Of a DNA stretch of 64,000 nt, positions 38,098 through 47,462 are shown one piece after another. Positions within the stretch are counted from its first letter, which is position 1. Each line of letters starts with the position of its first letter. Origin of the DNA: Sergeia podlipaevii (lineage: Eukaryota; Euglenozoa; Kinetoplastea; Trypanosomatida; Trypanosomatidae); assembly GCA_030849805.1 (NCBI GenBank), contig JASANZ010002225.1, positions 1 to 64,000 of the forward strand, written 5' to 3'. The translations under genes and the position numbers were made by a program. The notes beneath the pieces were generated by a model. The model was not told where the DNA came from. It searched no databases and saw only the letters and a program-made list of their open reading frames with translations.

Positions 38098-40194
38098 ATG
38101 CTGTGCGGGAGCTCGCTTCCTGATGTCAGCTGGCACACGGCCAGTGTCGTGTCCGATGACCGTGACACCCTTGGCGACTGCCCTTCACAAGATTCCAGCT
38201 CAACTATTCAACTGTGTGTTAGTAGTGACAGTGCTGATGCAAAGCTACAATGCAGCAAGACGCCACAATTTCATTTGGCACCGACTGACGACCGCAGCGC
38301 CGATGACATACAATTTCTAGGAGCTGTCCGAACAACAGATCTTTGTGTAGGAGCTGAGCCTGCTGTAAGTGGTCTTGCCACATGTGTGCTGCCGCTGCTT
38401 ATACGATGGATAGTGAAGGTACCATCATCTATAGCAGCAACAGCAGGTAGTATCTCCAAATCGGGTTCATCTCTGAATGGTGTTCAAGACCTCGTAACAC
38501 TCACAACAGCATGCCTGCAGCTACAATACATCGTTTCCGACAGCACTTTAGACCAATTGTCTGTTCAACTTCCCATCCGGCGGAGTCTCCTCACTCAGGC
38601 GCTGCAGGGCCTGCCGGAGCTGTATGGTCCTGTAGCAGCTCAGCACCAGCAGAGCCAGATTGAGGAAAGTATCGAGCCGTCTGTGTCTCGCAATCACGGC
38701 GAGGTTACGTTGCTCTATTCAAAAGTTCCAGAGTCTCCTTTAGGGTATGCAGTATGCGGCTGGGGAGCACAGGATTATGGATATGGGCTTCATGTAGGCG
38801 GTGTGCCTCTGCATCCGCACCATCGATATCGCTTTTCACTACCTGCCATGAATGCTGGAAGGGATTGTGTGCTGGAGGTGCGTGTTGCTCCGCTTGTGGT
38901 TTTGCAATTATGTGTGCCTGTTGGTGCCAACAGAGCTCAGCGGCCGTTCTGTTTTCCCAAAGAAGTGAACGGTCCAACGCTCAGTCTAACGGAGTCGCTC
39001 CTTGCAATGGAAATGGAGGCAGAGGAGGAACGAGGGCTTCGACCGGTTCTCACTAGGTCACAGCGTGGTGGTGGTGGTAGTGGTGGTGGCAGCACACACG
39101 AAATACCAGCGGCAACTACAAAAGTTGAAAAGAACAAAAATCCGTCTGCAGCGGGGCGGCAGAAGCGGGCTCGTACGAAGCCCAAAACTGAAGAGCAACG
39201 GCGCCAGCGCACGACGGCGGTATTGGAGTCTGCACGCACCAGCACCGGGCTCTCAGACTTGTTGTTAGAGAACTCTACCACAACGGACACACTGCATGGC
39301 GGCGGTAGTGCGTCCATGGATGCCACGCCCGGCACCCTCTTAGTACGTAGGCGTATTGAACAAACATACAACTCGGACACGGTCCTATCTCTGACTGGTG
39401 GCGCCACAGCGATGGGCGGGCTGCGAAACAACGTGGTCTTTACCACTGGACTGTCGCTAACCCGGACCGAAGAACGGAAATGTGAGTCTTTAGGCTTGGT
39501 GGTAAACCCAGATTTGTGTGAGGCTCCATGTGCACGTGTGCTGGTGGTGCAGAAGCCTCTTGTGCGTAGTGTGAAGCTGCTCACTGTGCTGCCGTATTTG
39601 TCGGCAATGGTGACACACAGATGGGTGTACTCGGTTTTCGCGAGCCGTGATGCTTCTGTTCCCTTCGCTGACTTTGCATACTCAGAGCCACGCATCCCTG
39701 GTAGCATCGAGTTTGCCAATGACTTCTCTATACGCTCTGTGCTTGCTGTTCCGTGTCGCCAGCGACAGCAGCTGCTTTCGGCGCACCGCTTCTGGGTGCA
39801 CCCCCTCACGAAGCCGCAGGAATCTCCCAATAATGACCTCAAGACAGTCATTATAGCTTCAGGCGGGGTCATAACCAAATCGCTGTGTCGCGCGACGGTG
39901 GCGGTCCTACCAGCTAAGAAGGTGTCAGGGCCTCAGTGGCAGTCGATGTTGCGAGAGCACAGCGTGCCCGTTGGCGCTGGTGGTGGCGTGCTCCGCGTAG
40001 TACCAGATGACATTTTCAAATGTGTACTTCAACAGAGACCGCTGCTGGTGTCTTCGGTCAATGTGCCTGCCACCATGGTGACTCTCAAGGCTTCCGCTGA
40101 AGGGGCTTCTCAGCACCCAGTGGCGACGCTTTGCACGCCTGGGGGAAGACGTTCTGCGAAATCTGTCACTTGCACCACACCAACCCCCTCGTAG
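38098..40194 (+). CDS. Tandem-BRCT-domain protein
   Basis: 698 residues. The C-terminal part contains a BRCT domain at about 444-540. It has 'NNVVFTTGLSLT' (first strand and helix start), 'LGLVV', 'RVLVVQKPLVRSVKLL' and a closing Trp helix 'VTHRWVYSVFAS'. A second, more divergent copy at about 570-665 has 'LLSAHRFWVHPL', 'IIASGGVITKS' and 'VPDDIFKCVL'. Tandem BRCT pairs bind phosphoserine peptides in DNA-damage and chromatin proteins (MDC1, PTIP, Rtt107). The middle (315-400) is Lys/Arg-rich and disordered, with likely nuclear signals (RQKRARTKPK). The N-terminal 300 residues are unrecognised, with a beta-rich patch around 210-290. Probably a nuclear DNA-repair or chromatin factor; exact identity unknown. 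Confidence 0.78.
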   Translation: MLCGSSLPDVSWHTASVVSDDRDTLGDCPSQDSSSTIQLCVSSDSADAKLQCSKTPQFHLAPTDDRSADDIQFLGAVRTTDLCVGAEPAVSGLATCVLPLLIRWIVKVPSSIAATAGSISKSGSSLNGVQDLVTLTTACLQLQYIVSDSTLDQLSVQLPIRRSLLTQALQGLPELYGPVAAQHQQSQIEESIEPSVSRNHGEVTLLYSKVPESPLGYAVCGWGAQDYGYGLHVGGVPLHPHHRYRFSLPAMNAGRDCVLEVRVAPLVVLQLCVPVGANRAQRPFCFPKEVNGPTLSLTESLLAMEMEAEEERGLRPVLTRSQRGGGGSGGGSTHEIPAATTKVEKNKNPSAAGRQKRARTKPKTEEQRRQRTTAVLESARTSTGLSDLLLENSTTTDTLHGGGSASMDATPGTLLVRRRIEQTYNSDTVLSLTGGATAMGGLRNNVVFTTGLSLTRTEERKCESLGLVVNPDLCEAPCARVLVVQKPLVRSVKLLTVLPYLSAMVTHRWVYSVFASRDASVPFADFAYSEPRIPGSIEFANDFSIRSVLAVPCRQRQQLLSAHRFWVHPLTKPQESPNNDLKTVIIASGGVITKSLCRATVAVLPAKKVSGPQWQSMLREHSVPVGAGGGVLRVVPDDIFKCVLQQRPLLVSSVNVPATMVTLKASAEGASQHPVATLCTPGGRRSAKSVTCTTPTPS

Positions 40195-40655
40195 GTCGAC
40201 AAAATCGATGCCTAGAAAGAGAGAGAGGAGGGGGGGAGGGGGGAAGGGGGAGAGAGAGACGTGTAGTTTGCTGGTGTGCGAAGACGGAGAGCAAAAGCAA
40301 GTGGGGGAGACATCACGAAACAACTTACACGTATTTTTTCGTCAATATTTGCATCATTTATAGTTTGTTTGTTTTTTCAACTAAATGTATCAAACAAACG
40401 GTGTGTGAAGCAGTTTTTTCCTTTTGTCTCATTGACATGCTATGTCTTCAGTGTGGGCATTAGGTGTTGCCTTCACTCGTGAATCTCCCTCTCTTTTTTT
40501 TTTTTTTTGGCAAAGTTTCATTCATGACGTGTCTTTCGCATTCTTCCTTATTATTTTTATTACTTAAACTTTCCGGAACTTTGTGACGGTGTCACCTCTA
40601 TTGCTTTCTCTTGTGCTATTTTTAATTGGTGTAGGAATCAGAATCCACATTAGTG
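40195..40655. other. Intergenic region with a G-rich tract after the BRCT stop codon
   Basis: No gene is seen. The purine tract at 40218-40258 includes G-runs at 40230-40236, 40238-40243 and 40246-40250. A long T-run at 40495-40509 and the AG at about 40634-40635 (gtaggaatcag) provide acceptor candidates for the next gene. Confidence 0.5.
40230..40250 (+). repeat. G-run tract with G-quadruplex potential
   Basis: Runs of 7, 6 and 5 G separated by A and AA begin 36 bases after the BRCT stop codon; the 7-G run can supply two G-triplets, giving four. The flanks are GA repeats. It probably lies in the BRCT mRNA 3' UTR. Confidence 0.75.
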
Positions 40656-42131
40656 ATGCGCCGTCTTCCGTGCGTCATCCGGTGCCAGAGGACCTTGCTG
40701 TGCGCCTCTACAATCACTACTCCATGCTGGTATCATGCCTCCAGTAATACTGCCGGTGGATCTTTGACGTCATCTCCCGCTGTCTCTTTCTCTGTTGATG
40801 CGCTGCCTCCCGCACTACGTGAAGAGTTTGACACTGACGCCAATGTACGTGCCCTCTCACATGTACTACGGCGTCATAGCAAAGTAGATCACCCAGTTTC
40901 GGTGCTTCCGACGTGGGCTCACATGGTGAGCTGGCGCTGTCGCGCATGTAGGACACAATGGAGTGCACGGCCCAAGGACCGCACGGATCGTCAAACATGC
41001 GAGGCATTTAATTGTCCCTGTTGTACTCATGTACCCACAAGTACTGCTGCTACTACCACCGTACGTCGCGAGGAGGAATCTCATCTTACCTCTTCATCAT
41101 CGCCGAGCCCTCGCGTATCCATCTCTACATGCAAAAATGCATCCTCAGGTGAGGGGCGGCTGCCTCAGCGGCTTCTCCTGCTGGGTTCGTATCCGACTTT
41201 GGCTGCTCAGTGGGATGTTGAGCGTAACTCTCAGCTGCACAATCGTGTGCCTCACAGCGTTGCCACCGTGCCCGCAGGTAGCGGCAGCTCCGTGTGGTGG
41301 CGCTGCTCCTTGTGCGAGCGTCCATGGCTCGAGAAGGTATCGAGTCGCGTGGCAAGACATGAGGCCTTGAGGCAACGCTTAGGTGTTGCAGTCGGGGAAG
41401 TAGCAGACAGTGGAGTGAGGTCTGACGTAGTTTCGTTATGCCCGTCGTGTGAAAGCCGTGGCGCGACAGATCGGGTAAATCAGCGCGCCACATCCACGGG
41501 GAGAATAAAGCAAAATGCCCAGCAGCTGTCCTTGTCGATACGCCCTACAAGACTAAGTGAAGATGCAGCGCTAATGCAGGAGGTGCGTCTAAGACCGCAT
41601 GAGGATCCAAGTATGATTGTTATGGCCAGCGAGCAATTGTTAAACTGGGAGTGTCGGTTCTGTGGTCATGGATTCCAGGCTTCCGTGGCAGGCCGCAGCC
41701 ACCGCTACGAGCGGTGCCCGCAGTGCTCGGGGTCTTGCAAAACACCTATGAATCTTCTTTCTATTCAGCGTCCAGACGTTCTGCACGAGGTGAGCAAGAC
41801 GGTGTCACGCACCGCACTCGCACATACCAGCATACACGACAACAAGGAGCTAACGTTTGTGTGCCGCAGGTGTCTTGCACCGTACCGCATGTCTGTCCGT
41901 GCGCGGTGTTCCGTTCCTGTAGGATCCACTGCATGCCCCAAGTGCTTTCTTAATGAGTCCAACTATGCTCGGGCTGCTATCGCTGAAAAAGACGGGGCCA
42001 AGCTCTCCCAGAAGGAGCGGCGCACCGTCCTGCGCCTGGCTCATCGCACCAGCACCAGTGTTATAAACCGTGACACACTTGCTCTAGCGCAATGTGAACT
42101 CCAGCGGCGGCGGCGCACGCTACGTGACTAG
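40656..42131 (+). CDS. Mitochondrial-type protein with four zinc-ribbon (DUF4379-like) repeats
   Basis: 491 residues from the ATG at 40656; the GTG one codon earlier is ignored. A strongly basic N-terminus (MRRLPCVIRCQRT) suggests mitochondrial import. Four CxxC...CxxC modules follow. Pair one is WRCRACRTQW/CPCC (about 93-127), pair two WWRCSLCERPW/CPSC (about 213-264), pair three WECRFCGHGF/CPQC (about 330-356) and pair four FVCRRCLAPY/CPKC (about 400-430). Copy two is preceded by 'YPTLAAQWDVERN', the hallmark of the probable zinc-ribbon domain DUF4379 (P-L-x-x-x-W-x-x-x-x-N). Such repeats occur in plant and protist organellar or nucleic-acid-related proteins; no function is established. A mitoribosomal or RNA-processing role would be a guess. 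Confidence 0.8.
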   Translation: MRRLPCVIRCQRTLLCASTITTPCWYHASSNTAGGSLTSSPAVSFSVDALPPALREEFDTDANVRALSHVLRRHSKVDHPVSVLPTWAHMVSWRCRACRTQWSARPKDRTDRQTCEAFNCPCCTHVPTSTAATTTVRREEESHLTSSSSPSPRVSISTCKNASSGEGRLPQRLLLLGSYPTLAAQWDVERNSQLHNRVPHSVATVPAGSGSSVWWRCSLCERPWLEKVSSRVARHEALRQRLGVAVGEVADSGVRSDVVSLCPSCESRGATDRVNQRATSTGRIKQNAQQLSLSIRPTRLSEDAALMQEVRLRPHEDPSMIVMASEQLLNWECRFCGHGFQASVAGRSHRYERCPQCSGSCKTPMNLLSIQRPDVLHEVSKTVSRTALAHTSIHDNKELTFVCRRCLAPYRMSVRARCSVPVGSTACPKCFLNESNYARAAIAEKDGAKLSQKERRTVLRLAHRTSTSVINRDTLALAQCELQRRRRTLRD

Positions 42132-42594
42132 AGAGCATTTAAAAAATATTTCCTTTTGGTGTACCTTTCTTTGCTTTAGTGAGGGTCAGAATCCGTAAAT
42201 ATATTTTTTTGTAAACATTGCGCGCTGAGAAACTTTTACTGTGATGTGCGCCACGGGGACAAATAAAATTTTCTTTTGTTGTTGTTGTTTAAAGTGATGT
42301 AACATGTTTTGATGAGATTGTACATAGATATAGGTGTGTGCACACGTATCGGGTTCCTTCTATATATAAATTCATATGTTATACAGTCTTTCCGTTCTCT
42401 GCTCACTATGTGCTTCTCACTCTTGCTTATGTCTATTTGATGCGAGAAAAATTGAAACTGGTACGTCCCAAATATAGATATAGAAGGGTGAAGCGTAGGT
42501 CTTTTTTTTGTTGTTGTATGTTTGTTTGCTTCTCAGCTTACCAGATATTTAGGGCTTTCTATCATTGTTTTTATATTGCACACTAACATCTAAT
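42132..42594. other. Intergenic region
   Basis: No gene is seen. T-rich DNA with GTT repeats (42276-42290) and a TA-rich patch near 42361-42380. The TTG-initiated extension of the next gene is discarded in favour of the ATG at 42595. Confidence 0.5.
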
Positions 42595-45500
42595 ATGGAC
42601 AGCGCTGCGCTGCGCGTGGCGTATGGCGACTCTGCCCCACGTCTCACTGACTTGGCATTGCTGCTCTGCGAAGGGGCACTTCGTAGATTGCGGCCGCAGC
42701 TCGCGGCGCATCCAGACTGGGCCGATATCCTATATGGATGGTACATGCACAAGATTGCCTTTCTTAGTGCCGCTCCGGAGGATCCACCTCCGCCGTGGGC
42801 GAGTGAGTGCGGCGCTGCAGAAGTGGTAGGGGACGCGACCTCTGGTAGTGAAGCAGCTTGTGGAGGGGTCCTTCTCAACACCAGCGGTGGCGACGGTGTA
42901 GGCGTTGCCTCTCCCTTCGGTTCTCCGTGTCGCACGAACGCGGGCGTTACATCTCACCGCGGACCGCACGGAAACGCGGGTGATGTGGACTTTTCTCTGG
43001 CGTTTGAGCAGACGTGTGGAACCGCCATGAGTGTTTCCTTTCAGGGGCAGCATAGTACGATAACTGAGTCTACGAGAGAGCCATCCACAGAAATTGCCAA
43101 TTCTTCAGAGTCTCGTGCCTTGCTTGAGAAGGATCCTGGCTTCCAGTTACTTAGAGAAGTGCTAGCGCTTTGTTTTCACTTGGGTGGTGTTTCATTGTCA
43201 GCATCCGCCGCGATTGTTTTTCGTGAACTACTAGAGGGCACAGCGACGGAGCGATGCTCAGCAATGAAAGGTGCAATCAACAATAGTAGTAGTAGTGAAG
43301 TAGAACTGCTTGCACTGGCACGTCTTTTTGACTGGACGCTCAGTGAAGAGGAGTCACTGTCTGCACTCGGGAGTGCTACACGCAGCTTTCACGTGTGGGT
43401 GAACGTCGCGTGGCGCTGCGCATCCTTCACTCGACAGTCACGCCACGCTTCACTCGCGCGTGTGTGGGCAAGAGAGTTGATGCAAGATGTAAAGTGCGAT
43501 CCACTTGATGCAAGTCATCTGTACAGAGAAGGCAGGTTTGCTGCCGTCATGGAAGAAGCCGGACAAGGGATCAATATTGAGGCCATGTACCTTTTTATAC
43601 GTGAAGTGTTTGAGGGTCATGCGCGGTCCGAGAAGGCTCTCATGGAGCTTTTGTTTTCCCAGACGCGTCCCTCGCAACTGCCTGACACCTATACGGCACG
43701 CCTTCTCCTTCTTCAAGGTCCTGCAACGGCCTCAGCGGTGAGTCGCCAAGACCTTATAAACCGTGGCTCCCAGCCTATCTTACACAACGTAACGTGTGGA
43801 ATGCTACTCTATTCACGTTACTACCTGGCCGCCCACTCCCTCACACTTGCGTGCCAGTGCGCGCAGACCGCCGTGCTGGTTGGTCATCAATTGCATTCTA
43901 GCAGCACGCTGGCGCTGGCACACTATAGCTGCTTCCTTGCGTACATTGCCAGCTGCCGCACTACCGAGGCCGCAGATAACATTTCCATCGCACTGCAGCT
44001 GAGCGTCTCACAGGGCGGGGATGCCGCCGCTGCGGATCACGCTACTACAGTCTCTGGAGACCTCACTGTCGGTGCCCTCAGCTTCATTGGCGTCGCACAT
44101 CTTCTTCTTTTGTTCCCCGCGACAGTAGGCAGCACGCTGCGGTCGATGCTCACAATGGGTCTGGATCTGTGGGTGTCTTCATCTCCGTCCTCACTGGCAG
44201 AGAATGCTGGTGCTGGGATGCCAGTGGTTGATCCTTCTTCTTCTTCTCCGCCACTTGCTGGTGCAAGTGGCGGTGGGACAGCGAGTACTGGCAACGGAAG
44301 TGGCACCGGCGGCGGACACGCAGTAGTGGAGCAGACGATTGCCCAGACGTTGCGTCACGCGCTGCTGCTCTCGGAAATAGAAGCCTTTCACCATCCAGTG
44401 CCGTGTTTTGCATGGGTGGAGATGACCTCCGCGCTTTCCCGTGACTGCTTGCTCCTCACGGGAACTATGTACGGTGTTACTGTCAGTCCGATGCACATTG
44501 ACACCCCGATCCTTGGAGGTCTGCTTGCGCAGCTGAAGGACGAGCTTCTTGTCAGTTCTCCCGCGCATCAAGTGCGACCATCAGCGGCGCTCCTTGCAGA
44601 GGTGATCCGCCACACAGCGCACCACTCCCTAGCGCTCCAGGAAGGTCTGACTGAGCCATCACCAGAATCTGAGAAGAGCGGTCCTGTTGAGGTCCTGTGT
44701 GATGCCTTAAGCGCCATACAGACACACTACGGGGAAGGCGGTGTACGTGCAGCCGAGCAGGATGCCTTCTTCTCTGGCACTGCTCGGTATCTAGTGGCCT
44801 GCTGGCTCGCACGTAATGGGTTCATTGCAGCTGCGTTCGAGGGCTTCAGCGATGTTATCGATGGTCTTCATCACACCGCTGGACTCTTTACTTCCTCTGA
44901 TAGTACAATAGAAAAGTCAGGGGAGGATTTGTATTTACCTCCAGACCACCTTCTGCTCCTGGCTTATTCACAGCTCAGGAGAGCTGAAGTGGCACTTTAC
45001 TTGGGCTATTACCAATCTCTCGAGCACTCCGCCGCCACGTTGCTGGCTGTCAGCGTACGGGCCAACTTTACGTTTGGTGTACTCGTTTCTCAGTTTATTG
45101 AGCTTTTCTCCTTGCAGCACAAGAATAGCTGCAGCGAGCAGCTGGCTGCCTCTGCTGCCCTCCTACACTCCGCCAACGCAATGGGACTTTATAGTATTTT
45201 ACTGCGCGTACGACTGCGCCGTGTGTCGGCGCTCAGTAGTGGTGGAAGATGGCAGGAGGCGTTGGAGGAGCTCGACAGGATCACGGAGCCAGTGCCTCGA
45301 GCGTATAGCGCCGCTCATGCCTTGGCGAAATTTAACGTTGGCAGTGAGGTGCTGCTAGGCGTGGTACAACAGTCGGAGCGACGGAAGCGATCACAACGCC
45401 GCCAATGCGCTGCTGCACTCTCCAATTTTATTTCTGAGGGTATCTCTGTGCTGTCTGGCATTGCTGGTATTGGTCCTGAAACTGATGCAGGTACGGTCTT

Positions 45501-45825
45501 GCGTGGTATTGCCACTGAGACTTTAAACTTCTGTGTGTCACTTCAAGAAGCACTGTGCATTCATACTTCAGTACTACGCGCCTCAGATCTATGCGCGGAT
45601 GCGCACCTCACTTGTGCTTCAGATTGTAAAGCACTACATAATGGCATTCATAAGAACAGTGTTGGGCATTCGCTGCGTGTTATTGAGTCCCTCGCGCAGT
45701 CTTTGAGCGCGCGGCACTTGCTCCATGGCGTGTGGGCGAAGATGCTGAAATCCACTATGACTGCGGCGTGCCGTGAAATCATGAATGGTACGTTGATCCG
45801 TATGTTGGACCCTTCCCTTTCGTAG
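42595..45825 (+). CDS. Large helical-repeat (TPR-like) protein, possibly APC5-like
   Basis: 1,076 residues. Almost all-alpha, with paired amphipathic helices throughout and a Gly/Ser-rich linker at about 545-575. Two regions look like TPR hairpins: about 405-475 ('CGMLLYSRYYLAAHSLTLAC' then 'TLALAHYSCFLAYI') and about 785-910 ('LLLLAYSQLRRAEVALYLG', then 'GRWQEALEELDRI'). Length, an N-terminal helical domain and two TPR blocks resemble anaphase-promoting complex subunit 5, where similar blocks align by eye. APC5 helps hold the APC/C platform that drives mitotic ubiquitination. This is a tentative suggestion. Other TPR scaffolds fit nearly as well. Confidence 0.7.
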   Translation: MDSAALRVAYGDSAPRLTDLALLLCEGALRRLRPQLAAHPDWADILYGWYMHKIAFLSAAPEDPPPPWASECGAAEVVGDATSGSEAACGGVLLNTSGGDGVGVASPFGSPCRTNAGVTSHRGPHGNAGDVDFSLAFEQTCGTAMSVSFQGQHSTITESTREPSTEIANSSESRALLEKDPGFQLLREVLALCFHLGGVSLSASAAIVFRELLEGTATERCSAMKGAINNSSSSEVELLALARLFDWTLSEEESLSALGSATRSFHVWVNVAWRCASFTRQSRHASLARVWARELMQDVKCDPLDASHLYREGRFAAVMEEAGQGINIEAMYLFIREVFEGHARSEKALMELLFSQTRPSQLPDTYTARLLLLQGPATASAVSRQDLINRGSQPILHNVTCGMLLYSRYYLAAHSLTLACQCAQTAVLVGHQLHSSSTLALAHYSCFLAYIASCRTTEAADNISIALQLSVSQGGDAAAADHATTVSGDLTVGALSFIGVAHLLLLFPATVGSTLRSMLTMGLDLWVSSSPSSLAENAGAGMPVVDPSSSSPPLAGASGGGTASTGNGSGTGGGHAVVEQTIAQTLRHALLLSEIEAFHHPVPCFAWVEMTSALSRDCLLLTGTMYGVTVSPMHIDTPILGGLLAQLKDELLVSSPAHQVRPSAALLAEVIRHTAHHSLALQEGLTEPSPESEKSGPVEVLCDALSAIQTHYGEGGVRAAEQDAFFSGTARYLVACWLARNGFIAAAFEGFSDVIDGLHHTAGLFTSSDSTIEKSGEDLYLPPDHLLLLAYSQLRRAEVALYLGYYQSLEHSAATLLAVSVRANFTFGVLVSQFIELFSLQHKNSCSEQLAASAALLHSANAMGLYSILLRVRLRRVSALSSGGRWQEALEELDRITEPVPRAYSAAHALAKFNVGSEVLLGVVQQSERRKRSQRRQCAAALSNFISEGISVLSGIAGIGPETDAGTVLRGIATETLNFCVSLQEALCIHTSVLRASDLCADAHLTCASDCKALHNGIHKNSVGHSLRVIESLAQSLSARHLLHGVWAKMLKSTMTAACREIMNGTLIRMLDPSLS

Positions 45826-46299
45826 TATGTTTCGTTGTTGTTGATGTTTTCGTTTATCTGTTCTTAGCAAGAAATATCAAATTTTCTCAAAGAGAGAAGG
45901 GTGATTAAAGTATTGTCGTTAGATCCACTCATCGGTACACACGTAGAACATATATATGCAAAAACTATAGCGTTTCTTCTAAAATGATACAACAGAGGTC
46001 TTTTTTAGTGTCTTCATCGTTTTTTTTTTTTTTTTTGCTGATAGCTGCATAAAATCTGAATGAATCATTGCCTCCTATGCTTTTCTTCATATCATTGCAA
46101 CCGCCGTTTTTTTTTTTTTTGATATTCCTTTTTAAATCTTAGTTGTGGCTCAGCGTAGATAGTTTTTTTTTCTTGTTCTTTCAATAGCTTGTTAAAACGC
46201 CCGCTTATACTGTTCGTGGTGCATCGTCCTTCACATTTTCTCTTTTTTTGTGGTGATAATATATATATATATATATATCTTTTTTCTTTGCTTCAAGTA
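45826..46299. other. Intergenic region with TA microsatellite next to the splice acceptor
   Basis: No gene is seen. Long T-runs (46021-46036, 46108-46120), a TA repeat at 46259-46278, then a pyrimidine tract and AG at 46296-46297, only two bases before the next ATG. Confidence 0.55.
46259..46278. repeat. (AT)10 microsatellite
   Basis: An uninterrupted AT repeat lies 21 bases before the NXT1-like start codon, immediately upstream of the pyrimidine tract that probably directs trans-splicing. Confidence 0.9.
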
Positions 46300-46704
46300 A
46301 TGGAGCATGGAAATGCAACTGAAGTTGCCAAGAAGGCACTGGACTTCAAGCAGCGCTACTACTCTATGCTGGACGACCCTGTCAAGCGCGGCGACCTCCC
46401 TGCGCTTTACTCCAGCGACGTTCCCAATCTCTGCGAGTGGAACGGGCACCCTCTCAACACCCAGCAGGATATCGCTGGCTATTTCAGTACTCTGCCCAAG
46501 ACATCTCATCAGATCGACGCAGTGGACGCGCAGCCTCTTCCCGGTGATGAACGTGCTGACTCGTTTATTATGACTGTGAGTGGCATTGTAACATACGACG
46601 ATGAGCACAAGCGTGAGTTCTACCAGCGTCTTGTACTTCGCCGTGGCGACAACAATGCCTATTACATCTTCAACGACTACTACCGCTGGCTCTCTGAGAA
46701 GTAA
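46300..46704 (+). CDS. NTF2-fold mRNA export factor, NXT1/Mtr2-like
   Basis: 134 residues from the ATG at 46300, which follows an AG at 46297; the upstream in-frame extension encodes T-run and TA-repeat residues and is rejected. It is a single NTF2-like cone: an N-terminal helix (KKALDFKQRYYSML), then 'YSSDVPNLCEWNGHPL', 'DIAGYFSTLPKTSHQI', the V-D-A-Q-P-L motif, and 'FYQRLVLR' to 'FNDYYRW'. The 'FF-x-x-LP-S-x-x-x-QI-x-VD-x-QP' order and the charged 'KREF' before the Q-strand are closer to NXT1 (p15) than to NTF2. NXT1/Mtr2 pairs with Mex67/NXF1 to move mRNA through nuclear pores. Codon use suggests good expression. NTF2 itself is the main alternative. Confidence 0.8.
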   Translation: MEHGNATEVAKKALDFKQRYYSMLDDPVKRGDLPALYSSDVPNLCEWNGHPLNTQQDIAGYFSTLPKTSHQIDAVDAQPLPGDERADSFIMTVSGIVTYDDEHKREFYQRLVLRRGDNNAYYIFNDYYRWLSEK

Positions 46705-47462
46705 GCAGGGTCTTTTAGAGGTTTTGCAAGACTCACCACCGCGAGACCCTCCGTCGATTTCCAATAACAAAAAAGAAAGGCACTGCTACACAGATATTTT
46801 TTTTTGGTCATGCATATATGTACACGTATATTGAGGCTCCCATCACAGTCGTTAACACACACACATATGGAAAAGCATAATGCACACCATTTTTATTCAA
46901 GCTCTGTCAGAAGGATCTTTTTTTTTTTTTTTACTGACGGACGCAGTTTCTCTTCAACGTGTAACTGTACTTAAGTGAAAGGAGAGAAATAGAAAAACAA
47001 ACTACCAGTATTACATGCTAACATTAAAAATAATAGATAAATGGTTGCTGTCCTCTTTTAGATTACATGTTTGTTGCAGCGATACAAAGCGCATCATGTA
47101 CGCGCATTAGCGAAAGTGATGTGATGTATCAGCTATGGGTTCATGAGGATCGACGGTGCTTGAAGTGCCGATGGAACCACTTTTTTTTTGTTTTTTCTCT
47201 CACATCTCCTTCATCTACTTTGTATATCTTTCTGTATTTTTCTTTTGCTTTCACTCGCGTGAATATCATTTTTATTATAGTTCACAAGCAGTGCCTAGAT
47301 ATTTTTGTTATTTTAGAGCTACAGTTCTGTTCCTGTGTTCGCCTGTGCACGCCAAATCCATAAGCAACACCTGTTAGAGAGACTTGTGGACTCTCCTCAG
47401 ACACGAGATTAAAGTTGAGCAATCTTTAGGTGTTTCTTTACTTTTTTGTTGAACACCTCACC
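46705..47462. other. Intergenic region
   Basis: No gene is seen. T-runs at about 46918-46932 and 47178-47186, and T/C-rich tracts through 47200-47260. AG candidates before the kinase start include 47428-47429. Confidence 0.5.

Noticed and set aside
38937..39878. 313-codon open frame on the minus strand
   Set aside because: It lies entirely antisense to the BRCT gene, shows no domain, and its Ser/Arg/Pro composition is what the opposite strand of that gene would give. It lacks its own splice signals in context.
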